A stretch of DNA of 64,000 nucleotides from Terriglobales bacterium (lineage in GTDB: Bacteria > Acidobacteriota > Terriglobia > Terriglobales > Acidobacteriaceae): contig JAICXB010000002.1 in the NCBI GenBank assembly GCA_025980765.1, forward strand, positions 120,758 to 184,757, given 5' to 3'. Numbering within the stretch: position 1 is the stretch's first letter; each line of letters opens with the position of its first letter. Positions 52,540 to 61,744 of the stretch are shown here, piece after piece. Under the pieces are notes generated by a model. It searched no databases. It was not told the origin of the DNA and saw only the letters and a list, made by a program, of their open reading frames with translations. Both the position numbers and the translations under genes were made by a program.

Positions 52540-53127
52540 ATGGCTGGTTCAGTAATGGCCGCAATTCCGGCATTGAAAGAAGCCCACGTGCAACTGAAGA
52601 CGCGCATGGACAAAGCCGTAGGCGACTTCCGCAATTCGCTGTTGTCCACTCGCACCGGTCGCGCTTCCGTGCACATGCTGGACACCATCCGCGTCCCCTA
52701 CTACGGCTCCGAGATGCCGTTGAACCAGATTGCGCAGGTACATGCGCCCGAGGCCCAGCTCATCACTGTGCAGCCGTTCGATCCGAGTTCCCTGCAGGAA
52801 ATCGAGAAAGCTCTGCGCACATCGGACATGGGTTTCAATCCGCAAAATGACGGCAAGATGATTCGCATTCCCGTGCCGCCGCTGACGGAAGAACGCCGCA
52901 AGGAGTTGGTGAAGCATCTTCATAAAATGCTGGAAGAGCATCGCACCGCAGTCCGCAATATCCGCCGCGACGGCAACGAACTGATCAAAAAGGCGCTCAA
53001 GGACAAGAAGATTTCCGAGGACGACGAGAAGAAGTCGCTTGATGAGATCCAGAAGCTTACCGACGACGAGATCAAGAAGATGGAAGAGATGAGCAAGCAG
53101 AAGGAAAAAGAAGTGATGCAGGTGTGA
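52540..53127 (+). CDS. frr: Ribosome recycling factor
   Basis: Frr splits post-termination ribosomes with EF-G. ATG 52540 gives 195 aa ([19 protein letters not shown]), with GGAG about 9 nt upstream; the track's longer start is not needed. The protein shows the family blocks [62 protein letters not shown] and the Lys/Glu-rich C-terminal helix. Length is slightly above the usual 185 because of the N-terminus. No tsf or pyrH gene is adjacent. Confidence 0.95.
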   Translation: MAGSVMAAIPALKEAHVQLKTRMDKAVGDFRNSLLSTRTGRASVHMLDTIRVPYYGSEMPLNQIAQVHAPEAQLITVQPFDPSSLQEIEKALRTSDMGFNPQNDGKMIRIPVPPLTEERRKELVKHLHKMLEEHRTAVRNIRRDGNELIKKALKDKKISEDDEKKSLDEIQKLTDDEIKKMEEMSKQKEKEVMQV

Positions 53128-53128
53128 A

Positions 53129-53165
53129 AACCAGCTGCTAGCTACTAGCTGCTGGCTTCTAGCTG
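53129..53165. repeat. Short AGCTGCTAGC-type repeat
   Basis: CAGCTGCTAGCTACTAGCTG followed by CTGGCTTCTAGCTG directly follows the frr stop. Similar words occur at 1977-2000, 10468-10483 and 41126-41140. Confidence 0.6.
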
Positions 53166-53253
53166 AACCGATGAGTCTGCATCCCCCTAATCCAGCCGGC
53201 CTAAGATTCTTTTGAGCGCACCATTTTCGCTGCAGTCGGCATACAATTTCTGC

Positions 53254-53448
53254 ATGAAGTCACAGGGCCCCTCGTTTGAACTCGTAATGTTGGAACAGAA
53301 GCTCAAGGCGTTGAGCACGCTGGTCAGGTGTGAGACCGACCCACGAAAGCTCGATCTTTACAGACAGGAACTCGCAGCCGTTGCAGTAGAGGTCAACGAA
53401 GTCAGAAAAGCCAGCCGCGCGCCGATGGTCATGCGCGCCACTGCCTAG
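53254..53448 (+). CDS. Small helical protein of unknown function
   Basis: ATG 53254 gives 64 aa; the track uses TTG 53212. The protein is amphipathic and probably helical (LVMLEQKLKALSTLVRCETDPRKLDLYRQELAAVAVEVNEV). I recognise no family. The frame and heptad-like spacing support coding, but the evidence is weak. Confidence 0.45.
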   Translation: MKSQGPSFELVMLEQKLKALSTLVRCETDPRKLDLYRQELAAVAVEVNEVRKASRAPMVMRATA

Positions 53449-53452
53449 GTTC

Positions 53453-53965
53453 TTACTCTCGCAGCTTCAGCTCTTCTCCCAGCGCCCTCGCCAGCATTCC
53501 CAAATGGCTGTCAATGGTGCGAGTGTGTCCCAAAATGAAGCGGGAGACGAAGCGAAAGACAGGGTTGTAGACCTCGCCCTCTTCCGTGATCGTCAAACGA
53601 CAACCGGCCGGCTGTGGCTCGATCTGATAAATCCATGTGCCACCATACGGAAGATTCTGCTCCGCAATGCGTATCTTGTGCAGCCGGGGCGGTCGCGACT
53701 CCAGAACTTCGTATGTAATGCTCTCGCCGGACCGGTCGGTTTCCCGAAAGCGCTGGCGGCCCGAAGCATCGGGGACCTGGACTGATTCGCGCAGGTCGGT
53801 GCGCCAGGTCTGCGGCCCGGCAATCAATGGAAAGATTCTTTCGGCGGAGCTGTTGAATTCTGCCGTCCGGCTCACAACGTGACGCTGCGGCAAGAGCGCG
53901 CCGATCCCGGCGATCAGCAGGATCAACACTGCCACCACAGCAATTGCGATCAGCGCGATTTTCAT
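53453..53965 (-). CDS. Membrane-anchored SRPBCC (polyketide cyclase-like) protein
   Basis: The 170-aa protein has one N-terminal helix (IALIAIAVVAVLILLIAGIGALL), then a START/SRPBCC-like fold (VVSRTAEFNSSAERIFPLIAGPQTW...TYEVLESRPPRLHKIRI...YQIEPQPAGCRLTITEEGE). Such folds bind hydrophobic ligands, but the ligand is unknown. The start overlaps the end of the MarR gene by 4 nt (ATGA), so the two form an operon. Confidence 0.78.
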   Translation of the reverse strand: MKIALIAIAVVAVLILLIAGIGALLPQRHVVSRTAEFNSSAERIFPLIAGPQTWRTDLRESVQVPDASGRQRFRETDRSGESITYEVLESRPPRLHKIRIAEQNLPYGGTWIYQIEPQPAGCRLTITEEGEVYNPVFRFVSRFILGHTRTIDSHLGMLARALGEELKLRE

Positions 53966-54429
53966 GCTGACCTCCGGCGCAGCGGGCGTGTGCTCATGAG
54001 TTTTTCCGCGGCTTGCGCCAGCAGTTCCATGCCCTGTAGCGCGCTGTGCAAATCTTCAGGATTCATCAGCAAGAGCAACTCGATCACAAGGTCTGGATCC
54101 AAAACCGAGTTTTGTTCTTTCACACGCGCGCCTGCGGCGGTAAGCGTCAGGGCGGTGCGGCGGCGGTCATTCCGGTCACGCAGTCGCTTCACGTATCCTT
54201 TGCGCCGCAGCTTCGCCACATTGATCGACATTGTCGACTCGGTAACGCTCATGTGCCGAGCGAGTTCTGACAGGATGATCGGCTTGTCGGTTTCCAGATG
54301 ATCGAGAATGCCGGCCTGGTGCTGCGTGAGCAGGCGTCCACTCTCATCATCGCGCAGGTGCCGGCGATGACAGGCAAGGTAAATTTTCGGATAGTTGTGC
54401 ATCAGGCGTTTCATTTCGGCGCTCACCAT
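53962..54429 (-). CDS. MarR-family transcriptional regulator
   Basis: ATG 54429 (MVSAEMKRLMHNYPK) is taken as start, giving 155 aa; the track's 194-aa version adds an unlikely N-terminus. The winged-helix core is clear: LTQHQAGILDHL, ILSELARHMSVTESTMSINVAKLRRKGYVKR and the wing DRNDRRRTALTLTAAG. It probably controls the coupled SRPBCC gene and perhaps the divergent membrane gene at 54564. The effector is unknown. Confidence 0.85.
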   Translation of the reverse strand: MVSAEMKRLMHNYPKIYLACHRRHLRDDESGRLLTQHQAGILDHLETDKPIILSELARHMSVTESTMSINVAKLRRKGYVKRLRDRNDRRRTALTLTAAGARVKEQNSVLDPDLVIELLLLMNPEDLHSALQGMELLAQAAEKLMSTRPLRRRSA

Positions 54430-54563
54430 AGCAGGAGAATGCACAATAAAGTTTGATTCGTCAAAGCAAATTCCCTCACTGGCCAAACTGGAGGGATGGA
54501 ACCGAAGCTTTGCAGGCCGCGTATTCCGGAGTGTCATAGTGTTCACGCAAAGGAGGCTTATTC

Positions 54564-55484
54564 ATGGCGCAGCCCGGCCGTCGTTCCATGGTGGGGGCAC
54601 TCATTTTGATCGCAATTGGAGCCTTGTTCCTGTACGCCAACCTGCGGCCCGGCGTGGACGCCTGGGGCGTGCTCAGCCGCTATTGGCCGCTGATCCTGGT
54701 TTTCATCGGTCTGGGCAAAATTTGGGACTACTATCAGGCGCGCAATGCCGGAATCACCGGAGCACGGGCGTGGATCAACGGACCGGAGGTCGCCATCATC
54801 ATCCTGGTGATCGTGTGCGCGCTCGCCGTCAGCCGCGGCTTCGGACGCGGCAAGCTGGAACATGAGTCGGTCGGAGTCGATAGACAAGGGGCACAAAAAC
54901 TCACGATGAGAGTGGAAATGCCCGCAGGGAATCTTGAGATCTCGGGCGGAGCCGAGAAACTCCTGCAGGCCGACTTCGATTATCAACAGCGCGAAGGCAA
55001 GCCCGCCGTCTCATACAACGCCTCCGGAACCGACGGTTTTCTTACCATCACGCAGAACGAGCATGAAACTCACTTTTACGGCTCCAAGGAGAACAATTGG
55101 AAGCTGCGCTTGAACAACGATGTCCCGCTGGATTTGACGTTGCAGTCCGGAGCCGGCCAGGAGGACCTGAATTTTGTCGGCCTGCCGCTGGAAAGGCTCG
55201 AAGTTCATAGTGGGGTAGGGACGATTAATGCTAACCTCTCCGGCCCGTGGAAGCACGATCTCGACGCTACCATCGAAGGCGGAGTGGGCACGGCGACGAT
55301 TCGCCTTCCGCAGGATGTTGGAGTGAAGGTACACGCGACCGGCGGAATCGGCACGGTCCATGCTCCGGGGCTGCAGAAAGATGGAGACGACTACGTGAAC
55401 CAGGCGTATGGAAAATCTTCGGTGACTCTGCGCATCGATATCCAGGGCGGTATCGGAACGATCAGCCTGCTGCCGGCAACCTAG
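54564..55484 (+). CDS. LiaI/LiaF-like membrane protein with toast-rack domain
   Basis: The 306-aa protein has AAAGGAGG before the ATG. N-terminal helices (LILIAIGALFLYANL and YWPLILVFIGLGKIWDYY, then AIIILVIVCALAVS) match the LiaI/LiaF-type membrane region. The rest is a beta-rich toast-rack (DUF4097-like) domain with repeated SGxGxxx segments (HSGVGTINANLSGP, EGGVGTATIRLP, TGGIGTVHAPG, QGGIGTISLLP). Homologues sense or dampen cell-envelope stress; that role is family inference. It is divergent from marR. Confidence 0.75.
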   Translation: MAQPGRRSMVGALILIAIGALFLYANLRPGVDAWGVLSRYWPLILVFIGLGKIWDYYQARNAGITGARAWINGPEVAIIILVIVCALAVSRGFGRGKLEHESVGVDRQGAQKLTMRVEMPAGNLEISGGAEKLLQADFDYQQREGKPAVSYNASGTDGFLTITQNEHETHFYGSKENNWKLRLNNDVPLDLTLQSGAGQEDLNFVGLPLERLEVHSGVGTINANLSGPWKHDLDATIEGGVGTATIRLPQDVGVKVHATGGIGTVHAPGLQKDGDDYVNQAYGKSSVTLRIDIQGGIGTISLLPAT

Positions 55485-55497
55485 GCCAAAGCCAAAA

Positions 55498-56328
55498 CTA
55501 TTTTGTAATGTCGGAAATCGATCGAGCAGAAGCTTCGTCGCTGTAAGCCGAGGCGATCTCCGGGCGATAGTCCTTCAGCAGCACATCGACCACGGCTTTG
55601 CCGACAATGCGCGTTTGCGCTTCCGAATGCAGATGGACGGGAACGGTGAAGCCGCCAATCGTGGCATAGTCCTGCACAAAATCGATTCGCTTGATGAAGA
55701 ATGATGGCGATTTCGCGATTCTGCCTTGCGCTCGTAGGAGGCTGCCGTCGCCGGCATCGACGTAGATGCGTCCTTTGAACAGGCCCACGCGTTTGTGGCG
55801 CGGCTTCACTTCGTAAACGTGCGCGGCAGTTCCGTTCAGTTGCGCCTTTCCCCTGTAGCTGAACTTGTAGTTCTCGAAGTTGATTGCCGTCTTCCACTGC
55901 TCGCGCTTCTGCACGTGCTCAACTTCCGACTGCAATAGCCTGACAATGACATTCGACTTAACGAAACCGTCTCCGCTGGAGTGTATCGGCGTGAATTGCA
56001 ATATTCCCGGCGCGGCGTAATGTTGTTTCAACTCGAATTCGGCTTTCTGCGCCGAATCGGTCAGCTCGGCTTCGATCACGGTTGTCGCCGTATAGCCAGC
56101 CAGCTCCGATGATTGCTCCTGGAGCGCGCGCTGGCAGGTTGCTAGAGCCAGATCGGGAGAGAGATGCGGGAGCAAAACCGGAAGACTTATCGCCTCACCG
56201 CTGGAATCAATTGGGGAACTGGCGAAACTGTTTTCGTCAATTGCCGAAATCTGTGCCCGGGACGTCGTCGCCGCTGATACAACCAGCGCCATCATTGCTA
56301 TCGACGAAATGGACCGGAGAAAGCTCAT
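55498..56328 (-). CDS. Exported LolA/MucB-like lipoprotein-carrier-fold protein
   Basis: The 276-aa protein has a signal peptide (IAMMALVVSAATTSRAQ). After a variable N-terminal part it has a beta-rich region (YTATTVIEAELTDSAQKAEFELKQ...YKFSYRGKAQLNGTAAHVYEVKPRHK...GRIYVDAGDGSLLRAQGRI) like the outer-membrane lipoprotein-sorting family fold. Function is not determined. It is convergent with the membrane gene before it. Confidence 0.6.
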   Translation of the reverse strand: MSFLRSISSIAMMALVVSAATTSRAQISAIDENSFASSPIDSSGEAISLPVLLPHLSPDLALATCQRALQEQSSELAGYTATTVIEAELTDSAQKAEFELKQHYAAPGILQFTPIHSSGDGFVKSNVIVRLLQSEVEHVQKREQWKTAINFENYKFSYRGKAQLNGTAAHVYEVKPRHKRVGLFKGRIYVDAGDGSLLRAQGRIAKSPSFFIKRIDFVQDYATIGGFTVPVHLHSEAQTRIVGKAVVDVLLKDYRPEIASAYSDEASARSISDITK

Positions 56329-56483
56329 GAAGGAACTATTACAGGATCGCCGATAGGGGAAAATACGGAAAGTAACTGAGGTAATACTCGAATTTGCCTA
56401 CCAGTTCGCAGAGCCGAATCATCACGCTATTGGACGCTGCAGCGGTCCTGGAGTTGCGGAAAAATTTATAATGGTTGCGAAAC

Positions 56484-58586
56484 ATGCCTAAAGTAATCCA
56501 TGCGGCTTGCTCGCACGACTGTCCCGACTCATGCGGCGTGCTGATTTCGGTTGACGATCTCGGACGCGCCACGCGTCTGCGCGGCGATCCTAACCATCCG
56601 GTGACGCGTGGATTTCTTTGCGCCAAAGTAGCAAAGTATCTCGACCGCGTTTACTCGCCCGGCCGCGTTCTCTATCCCATGCGCCGTACGGCGCCGAAGG
56701 GAAAGGGCGTCCGCAATGGCGAGAGTCCGTCAGAAGTCTTTGAGCGCATATCGTGGGAAGACGCCTACCAGGAGATCGCGAAGCGCCTTTCAGAAATCAG
56801 TGAACGCTTTGGACCAGAGGCCATCCTGCCTTACTCATACGCGGGCAACATGGGAGTGCTCGGCTACGGATCGATGGACCGGCGCTTCTTTCATCGCCTC
56901 GGCGCATCGCAGCTTGATCGCACCATCTGCTCGACCGCCGGCGGCGAAGCGCTGATCTCAGTCCTCGGACGCAAAATCGGCACCGATACCGAGTTGTTTG
57001 CGAAAGCGAAGTACATCATTGCCTGGGGCGCGAACATCCACGGCAACAATGTGCATCTATGGCCCTTCATTGAGGAGGCGCGGCGCAAGGGCGCCAAGCT
57101 GGTGGTGATTGATCCTTATCGCACGCGCACCGCGCATTGCGCCGACTGGTACCTGCCGATCAATCCGGGAACAGATGCGGCACTGGCACTCGGCTTAATG
57201 CACGTAATCATTGCCGAGAATCTGCACGACGCTGATTACGTCTCAAAGTACACGCACGGCTTTGAAGAACTGGCAAAGCGCGCGCAGGAATATCCGCCGC
57301 ATCGCGTTGCCGAGTGGACTGGGATTCCCGCCGAAGACATCGTGAAGCTGGCGCGCGAATATGCCACTACCGCACCTGCGGCGATTCGCGTGAACTATGG
57401 CGTGCAGCGCAGTCAGAATGGCGGCACCGGGATTCGCGCGATCACCATGCTGCCGTGCATCACCGGAGCATGGAAGCACGCCGGCGGGGGAATCCAACTT
57501 TCGACCAGCGGCGCATTCAAGCTGAACAAGGATTTTCTCGAGCGTCCCGATTTGATGCAGCGCAGCCCGCTTGGCCGCACAGCGCGAGTGGTAAATATGG
57601 CCGAACTGGGGCGCGCGTTAACGAAGTTGGACCATCCGCCGGTGAAAGCGATCTTTGTATACAACTCTAATCCGGCGGCGATCGCGCCCAATCACAATGA
57701 CGTGGTGCGGGGATTGTGTCGTCCCGATCTATTCACCGTGGTGCACGAGCAGTTCTTCAGCGATACCACCGACTACGCCGACATCGTTCTGCCCGCGACC
57801 ACGTTCTTCGAGCACAAGGACCTGCAGAACGCATACGGGCACTATTATCTGCAGATCTCGAATCAAGCGATCGCCCCAATCGGTGAGGCCAAAAGCAATG
57901 TGCGGATGTTTGCCGAACTGGCGCAGCACATGGGCTTCGATGAGCCTTGTTTCCGCGAGACGGTGGACGAGATGATCGACGGCGCGCTGAATTCGTCCGA
58001 TCCATGGCTGCAAGGGATCACGCGCGAGCAATTGGAACGCGACGGGCATGTGCGCCTCAAGCTGGGCGCGCCGGAGTTTGTTCCCTTTGCTCAAGGAGGT
58101 TTTGCTACGGCAGACGGCAAGGCTCGGCTCTACAACGAAGATCTCGTACAGCTCGGCTTAGATCCGGTGGCGAAGTTCCTAGCGCCCACCGAGTCGCGGC
58201 ATTCCGAGCAGGCTCGCAAATATCCGCTGGAGCTGCTGGCGCGCAAGGCCGACAATTTTCTCAACTCGTCATTCTGCAATGTCTCCTCGGTGCAGCCGCT
58301 TGAGCCCAAAATGAACAGCCTGGAAATGAGCGCCGTCGATGCCGATCTGCGCGATATCGGAACCGGCGATGCGGTCCGCATCTTCAATGACCGTGGCGAA
58401 GTGCGACTCCGGGCTTTGGTCGACGGAGCCGTGCAGCCGGGGGTAGTCGCGACTCGGCTCAACTGGAGCAAGCTGATGCCCGACGGCGTAGGCGTGAACG
58501 CTCTGACCTCGGAGCGGCTGACCGACCTGGGCGGCGGCCCAACCTTCTATTCCTGCCTCGTGGAAGTAGAAAAGGTCGGGGATTGA
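56484..58586 (+). CDS. Molybdopterin oxidoreductase (DMSO reductase family)
   Basis: ATG 56484 (MPKVIHAACSHDCPDSCGV) gives 700 aa; the track's TTG adds three codons. The N-terminal [4Fe-4S] site is CxxxCxxxC with a distal Cys in FLCAKVAKYLDRVYSP. Molybdopterin domains follow (KYIIAWGANIHGNNVHLWPF, LVVIDPYRTRTAHCADW, INPGTDAALALGLMHV) and a C-terminal beta-barrel domain. The metal ligand cannot be fixed by eye, but DRTICSTAGGEAL may carry it. No signal peptide, so it is cytoplasmic. No partner subunits are adjacent and the substrate is unknown. Confidence 0.87.
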   Translation: MPKVIHAACSHDCPDSCGVLISVDDLGRATRLRGDPNHPVTRGFLCAKVAKYLDRVYSPGRVLYPMRRTAPKGKGVRNGESPSEVFERISWEDAYQEIAKRLSEISERFGPEAILPYSYAGNMGVLGYGSMDRRFFHRLGASQLDRTICSTAGGEALISVLGRKIGTDTELFAKAKYIIAWGANIHGNNVHLWPFIEEARRKGAKLVVIDPYRTRTAHCADWYLPINPGTDAALALGLMHVIIAENLHDADYVSKYTHGFEELAKRAQEYPPHRVAEWTGIPAEDIVKLAREYATTAPAAIRVNYGVQRSQNGGTGIRAITMLPCITGAWKHAGGGIQLSTSGAFKLNKDFLERPDLMQRSPLGRTARVVNMAELGRALTKLDHPPVKAIFVYNSNPAAIAPNHNDVVRGLCRPDLFTVVHEQFFSDTTDYADIVLPATTFFEHKDLQNAYGHYYLQISNQAIAPIGEAKSNVRMFAELAQHMGFDEPCFRETVDEMIDGALNSSDPWLQGITREQLERDGHVRLKLGAPEFVPFAQGGFATADGKARLYNEDLVQLGLDPVAKFLAPTESRHSEQARKYPLELLARKADNFLNSSFCNVSSVQPLEPKMNSLEMSAVDADLRDIGTGDAVRIFNDRGEVRLRALVDGAVQPGVVATRLNWSKLMPDGVGVNALTSERLTDLGGGPTFYSCLVEVEKVGD

Positions 58587-58872
58587 GTTGAGAAGCGCCG
58601 TAAGGCCTTTGGAACCAACAATAAAGGCTGGCACAGATGCCGGGAATGTGGCACATCGGACGGATATTTCCTTATATCGAATGTTCGTGAAATCCGTGAC
58701 TTTCGCAAAACTCGTGCGAGCGACGGCCTTCGACCTTCTCTCCGCCCTATTGCTATTCTCTGCAACTCTCTCCCCCTCCGCGCTCATCGTAATCTGCTGG
58801 CCGTAATTAGACGCTTGACAAGCGAATAACTGAGGCTAAAATCACCCGAAACCATACGTAAATTCCCGGAGT

Positions 58873-59079
58873 ATGAGCACTATCCATCCCACACCACCTG
58901 CGAAGTTTCCACCTCAGAGAATCAGCATGGAACAAGTCTGCAAGCATCCTCGGGTGCGTGTAGTCGCGCGCGAGGAAGACGCGGAATTTGTAGAGTGCCA
59001 GGAATGCGGAGAAGTCTTCGATTCGAGCGAGTTCAAAGACATGGCGATCGAAGACAAGGCCCGCGCCGCGGACCTCTAG
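58873..59079 (+). CDS. Small zinc-ribbon-like protein
   Basis: The 68-aa protein has the pattern CKHPRVRVVAREEDAEFVEC then QECGEVFDSSEF, i.e. a Cys/His pair and a CxxC that could hold one zinc. A shorter start at ATG 58927 is possible. No partner gene suggests its role. The 286-nt gap before it holds no gene that I can support. Confidence 0.6.
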   Translation: MSTIHPTPPAKFPPQRISMEQVCKHPRVRVVAREEDAEFVECQECGEVFDSSEFKDMAIEDKARAADL

Positions 59080-59160
59080 CCGCCCTCAAGATTCTCGAAA
59101 ATACCCTCGCCAGGAACGCCGCAGTCGGAGTGTCTTCGGCCTGCGTGATGAGTGCCATCT

Positions 59161-59222
59161 GCGGTAGCAGATGGGTGCCACTCGCAGACCCGCCCGCTAC
59201 CGCGGGCGGTACTGATTGAATC
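59161..59222. repeat. REP palindrome of the CCGCTACCGCGGG class
   Basis: CCGCTACCGCGGGCGGTACT near 59194-59216, with GCGGTAGCAGATGGGTGCCA just before it, matches the palindrome at 32811-32834 with a single base change over the core. Confidence 0.8.
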
Positions 59223-59238
59223 CGCGGGTAACCCGGCT

Positions 59239-61680
59239 TTATGGTGCGGTCAAGATCGACTGGTGCGGATCGATCACGAGTTTGCGCGTGCCCGCCGGCA
59301 CCTTCAGCGAGATGGAGGTCTCCGGGCCATCGGCAAACACTCGCGCAAGAAAACGCAATTTGCCCTTTCCCGTTTCGGCATACACCGGCACCGCTGTCAC
59401 CAGCTCCTCGGGAGCATCCATCTGCGAGAGTTTGGCCGTAGCGTGGAGTCCGCCGCCTTTCATCTGGAGGTGTAAGCCCGAGAGCTCATAGCGCGGCGTG
59501 GCCGTGCCGTTCACCCAGCCATCGAAGAACCATTGCAGTGATGGCTTGCCTTCGTAATAGAGCGATTTCGGCAGCACCCGCTCAAACGCCTGCTGCAGGT
59601 CTTGCGTGCTCATCTGCTTGCCGGAAAAATCGCGCTGGAGCCCTCGCAGAACGGAAAAGAACAATTCGTCTGATCCGCTGCCATCTCGAAACAGTTCGCG
59701 CAGCATGTGCACGAGCCAAGTGCCGCGCCCATAGCAGATCAGATCGTATCCCAGCGGAAATGCCGATGAGTTGAGCCGGTACCCAAGCGTCACCGGTCCA
59801 GCTTCATAGTTGTGCTTGCCCTCGGGACTGTTCTGCGCCAGCTTGGCGCGATAGTAGTTCAGCACCTGACGAAAATCCTTCGCGTCCTCACTCTCGAAGC
59901 TGAGCATCGCGGAGTAGTTGGCCAGCGCCTCTGAAAGCCACTGGTCGCGGTAGGTGGTCCAGTACACCGAGTCGCCCCACCACTGGTGGGCGGTTTCATG
60001 GCGCGCCATAAGCGTGTTAAACAGAAGCTTGTCAAAAGCGGCATCTGCGGCGGCCGGACGCTCTTGTTGCGGAACGAAGACATAGCTGGAAAGAAATACC
60101 AGGCCGGGCCATCCTTGACTTTCGGGCCCGGGCATCTGCGTCAGCGCCAATGTGCTGTAAGGGAATGCTCCGATTCGCGGACTTAAATAGTCGATGGCTG
60201 CTGCCGCTTCTTCGGCGACGACTTGTCCCGCGGGCTTGGGAGGCAGCCCCGGCACTTGCACCTGGATCCGCTGGCCGGGGCGGCGCAAAGTCGGCGCGGG
60301 CTCGGTAATGGTGCGCGCCGGGGCGGCGAAGCCGCGCTCCACCCCCGATGCGGCATAACTGTCAACTTCCACCTTGCCCGCCCGCACCTCCGACTCCTGA
60401 TAGTGTCCCAAATTGAAGCCGGCAATCGGAATGGGACGTTCCGAGATCCAGTGTGAGACCTGCTGCCCGGCCACGTTCTCTAGTTTGGTCCGCTTGCCGG
60501 TGGCCACCAGGGTCCATTCCGGGGGGCAGTGGAACTCAAGATCGACACTCGCCATGTCGAGTCCCAAATTGGGATACCACGTCCCGCGGGCGCCCACATA
60601 GAGCAGTCCCCCGCCGGCGTCGGAGAGCACCGAACCGGAATAGGAGAAATCCAATTTGATCTTTTCTCCCATAACTGGAGCGCGCGGCAGGATCACCGCC
60701 ACCACATCGTTGCCCTTGCGTGCGACGCTGGAGCCCTCCAGCGCCTCGTTCTGCAGGAACTCGACTGGCTGCCCGTTCCAGGTGATGCGCGAGACTTTCA
60801 GGTAGCGCGACAATTCGAAAATCAGCCCGCGCATGTCTGGTCTTGACACCGCGAGTTCCACCTCGACCTCGCCATCCAGCGAGTCCGGCGGGCGAACATT
60901 CGCCTTGATGCGAAAGCTGCTGGCATGCGCCGGCGGAGGCGAAGGCGCGCGTTGACGATGCGACCGCGACTGAAACGACGTCCACAGGTTGTAATAGGTC
61001 GCGCCGCCTCGAGCGTGTGCAATTTGCCCCGCGCTGATTTGCTCGGCGGCGGTTTCGTCGTAAAACACGTCAAACAACCCATGCACCACCCCGCTAATCC
61101 GGGCATGCAGGTAACGTTCGCTGCTCGGGCCGCTTGCCGGCGTGTTTACGTAAGCCAGCAATAGCCTGAGCGCGTCGCTTTGCGACAGGTCTTTCATCAC
61201 CCCAGTGGACTGTTCTACCAATTCGGGATTCGAGTCCTGGCGCAGTCCGGGCGACAGTTGCTCAAAAAACCGGTCGTCAAAGAAGCGGAAATAAGCGGAA
61301 GTGAACTTCTCCTCCAGCACGGCCGCCCCGGTGAACAGGGCCAGGGAAGATCTTTCCCCCTGATCGGGCGGGATCAGAAGAACGTCGCCATCGCCCACAA
61401 ACAGCGCTGCGGTGACTCGGCCGGCGACTGTCTCGCCGGCAATCAGCCAGCCATCATTCAGAGAAAAGTGCAGGTCCTCGCGATCGAAGGCGGCATCGCG
61501 CACGCGATAAACCTTCGTGGCGTCCATGCCGGCGTCGCGCAAATGCAGGTAGAGCGCGGTGCTGGCAGAGGGAGCCGCCGGCTTGGCGCTCGTGGCGGTT
61601 TGCGCCCATCCCAGACAGGATTGCAGCGCCAAAAGGCACAGCACCAAAATGGGCTGAAATCCGGCCCGCCTGGTTACCAA
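59239..61680 (-). CDS. Exported M1-family aminopeptidase-like metallopeptidase
   Basis: TTG 61680 is chosen because it puts a signal peptide (RAGFQPILVLCLLALQSCLGWAQ) at the N-terminus, giving 813 aa; the track's longer start would overlap the divergent gene. The zinc motif is HETAHQWWGDSVYW with the downstream Glu in WLSEALANYSAML, the gluzincin pattern of M1 peptidases. An N-terminal extension of about 300 residues precedes the M1-like beta domain. A GAMEN exopeptidase motif is not obvious, so aminopeptidase specificity is unproven. The start codon is uncertain. Confidence 0.83.
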   Translation of the reverse strand: MVTRRAGFQPILVLCLLALQSCLGWAQTATSAKPAAPSASTALYLHLRDAGMDATKVYRVRDAAFDREDLHFSLNDGWLIAGETVAGRVTAALFVGDGDVLLIPPDQGERSSLALFTGAAVLEEKFTSAYFRFFDDRFFEQLSPGLRQDSNPELVEQSTGVMKDLSQSDALRLLLAYVNTPASGPSSERYLHARISGVVHGLFDVFYDETAAEQISAGQIAHARGGATYYNLWTSFQSRSHRQRAPSPPPAHASSFRIKANVRPPDSLDGEVEVELAVSRPDMRGLIFELSRYLKVSRITWNGQPVEFLQNEALEGSSVARKGNDVVAVILPRAPVMGEKIKLDFSYSGSVLSDAGGGLLYVGARGTWYPNLGLDMASVDLEFHCPPEWTLVATGKRTKLENVAGQQVSHWISERPIPIAGFNLGHYQESEVRAGKVEVDSYAASGVERGFAAPARTITEPAPTLRRPGQRIQVQVPGLPPKPAGQVVAEEAAAAIDYLSPRIGAFPYSTLALTQMPGPESQGWPGLVFLSSYVFVPQQERPAAADAAFDKLLFNTLMARHETAHQWWGDSVYWTTYRDQWLSEALANYSAMLSFESEDAKDFRQVLNYYRAKLAQNSPEGKHNYEAGPVTLGYRLNSSAFPLGYDLICYGRGTWLVHMLRELFRDGSGSDELFFSVLRGLQRDFSGKQMSTQDLQQAFERVLPKSLYYEGKPSLQWFFDGWVNGTATPRYELSGLHLQMKGGGLHATAKLSQMDAPEELVTAVPVYAETGKGKLRFLARVFADGPETSISLKVPAGTRKLVIDPHQSILTAP

Positions 61681-61744
61681 GGTGACTATCTTCGCGGGCC
61701 CGGGCTGAGTGTGCCGGCAATCTGTGTTGCTAGAATCTCGGGCA

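Noticed and set aside
58588-58806. 72-aa ORF after the molybdopterin oxidoreductase
   Set aside because: No ribosome site, no recognisable domain, and an implausible composition.
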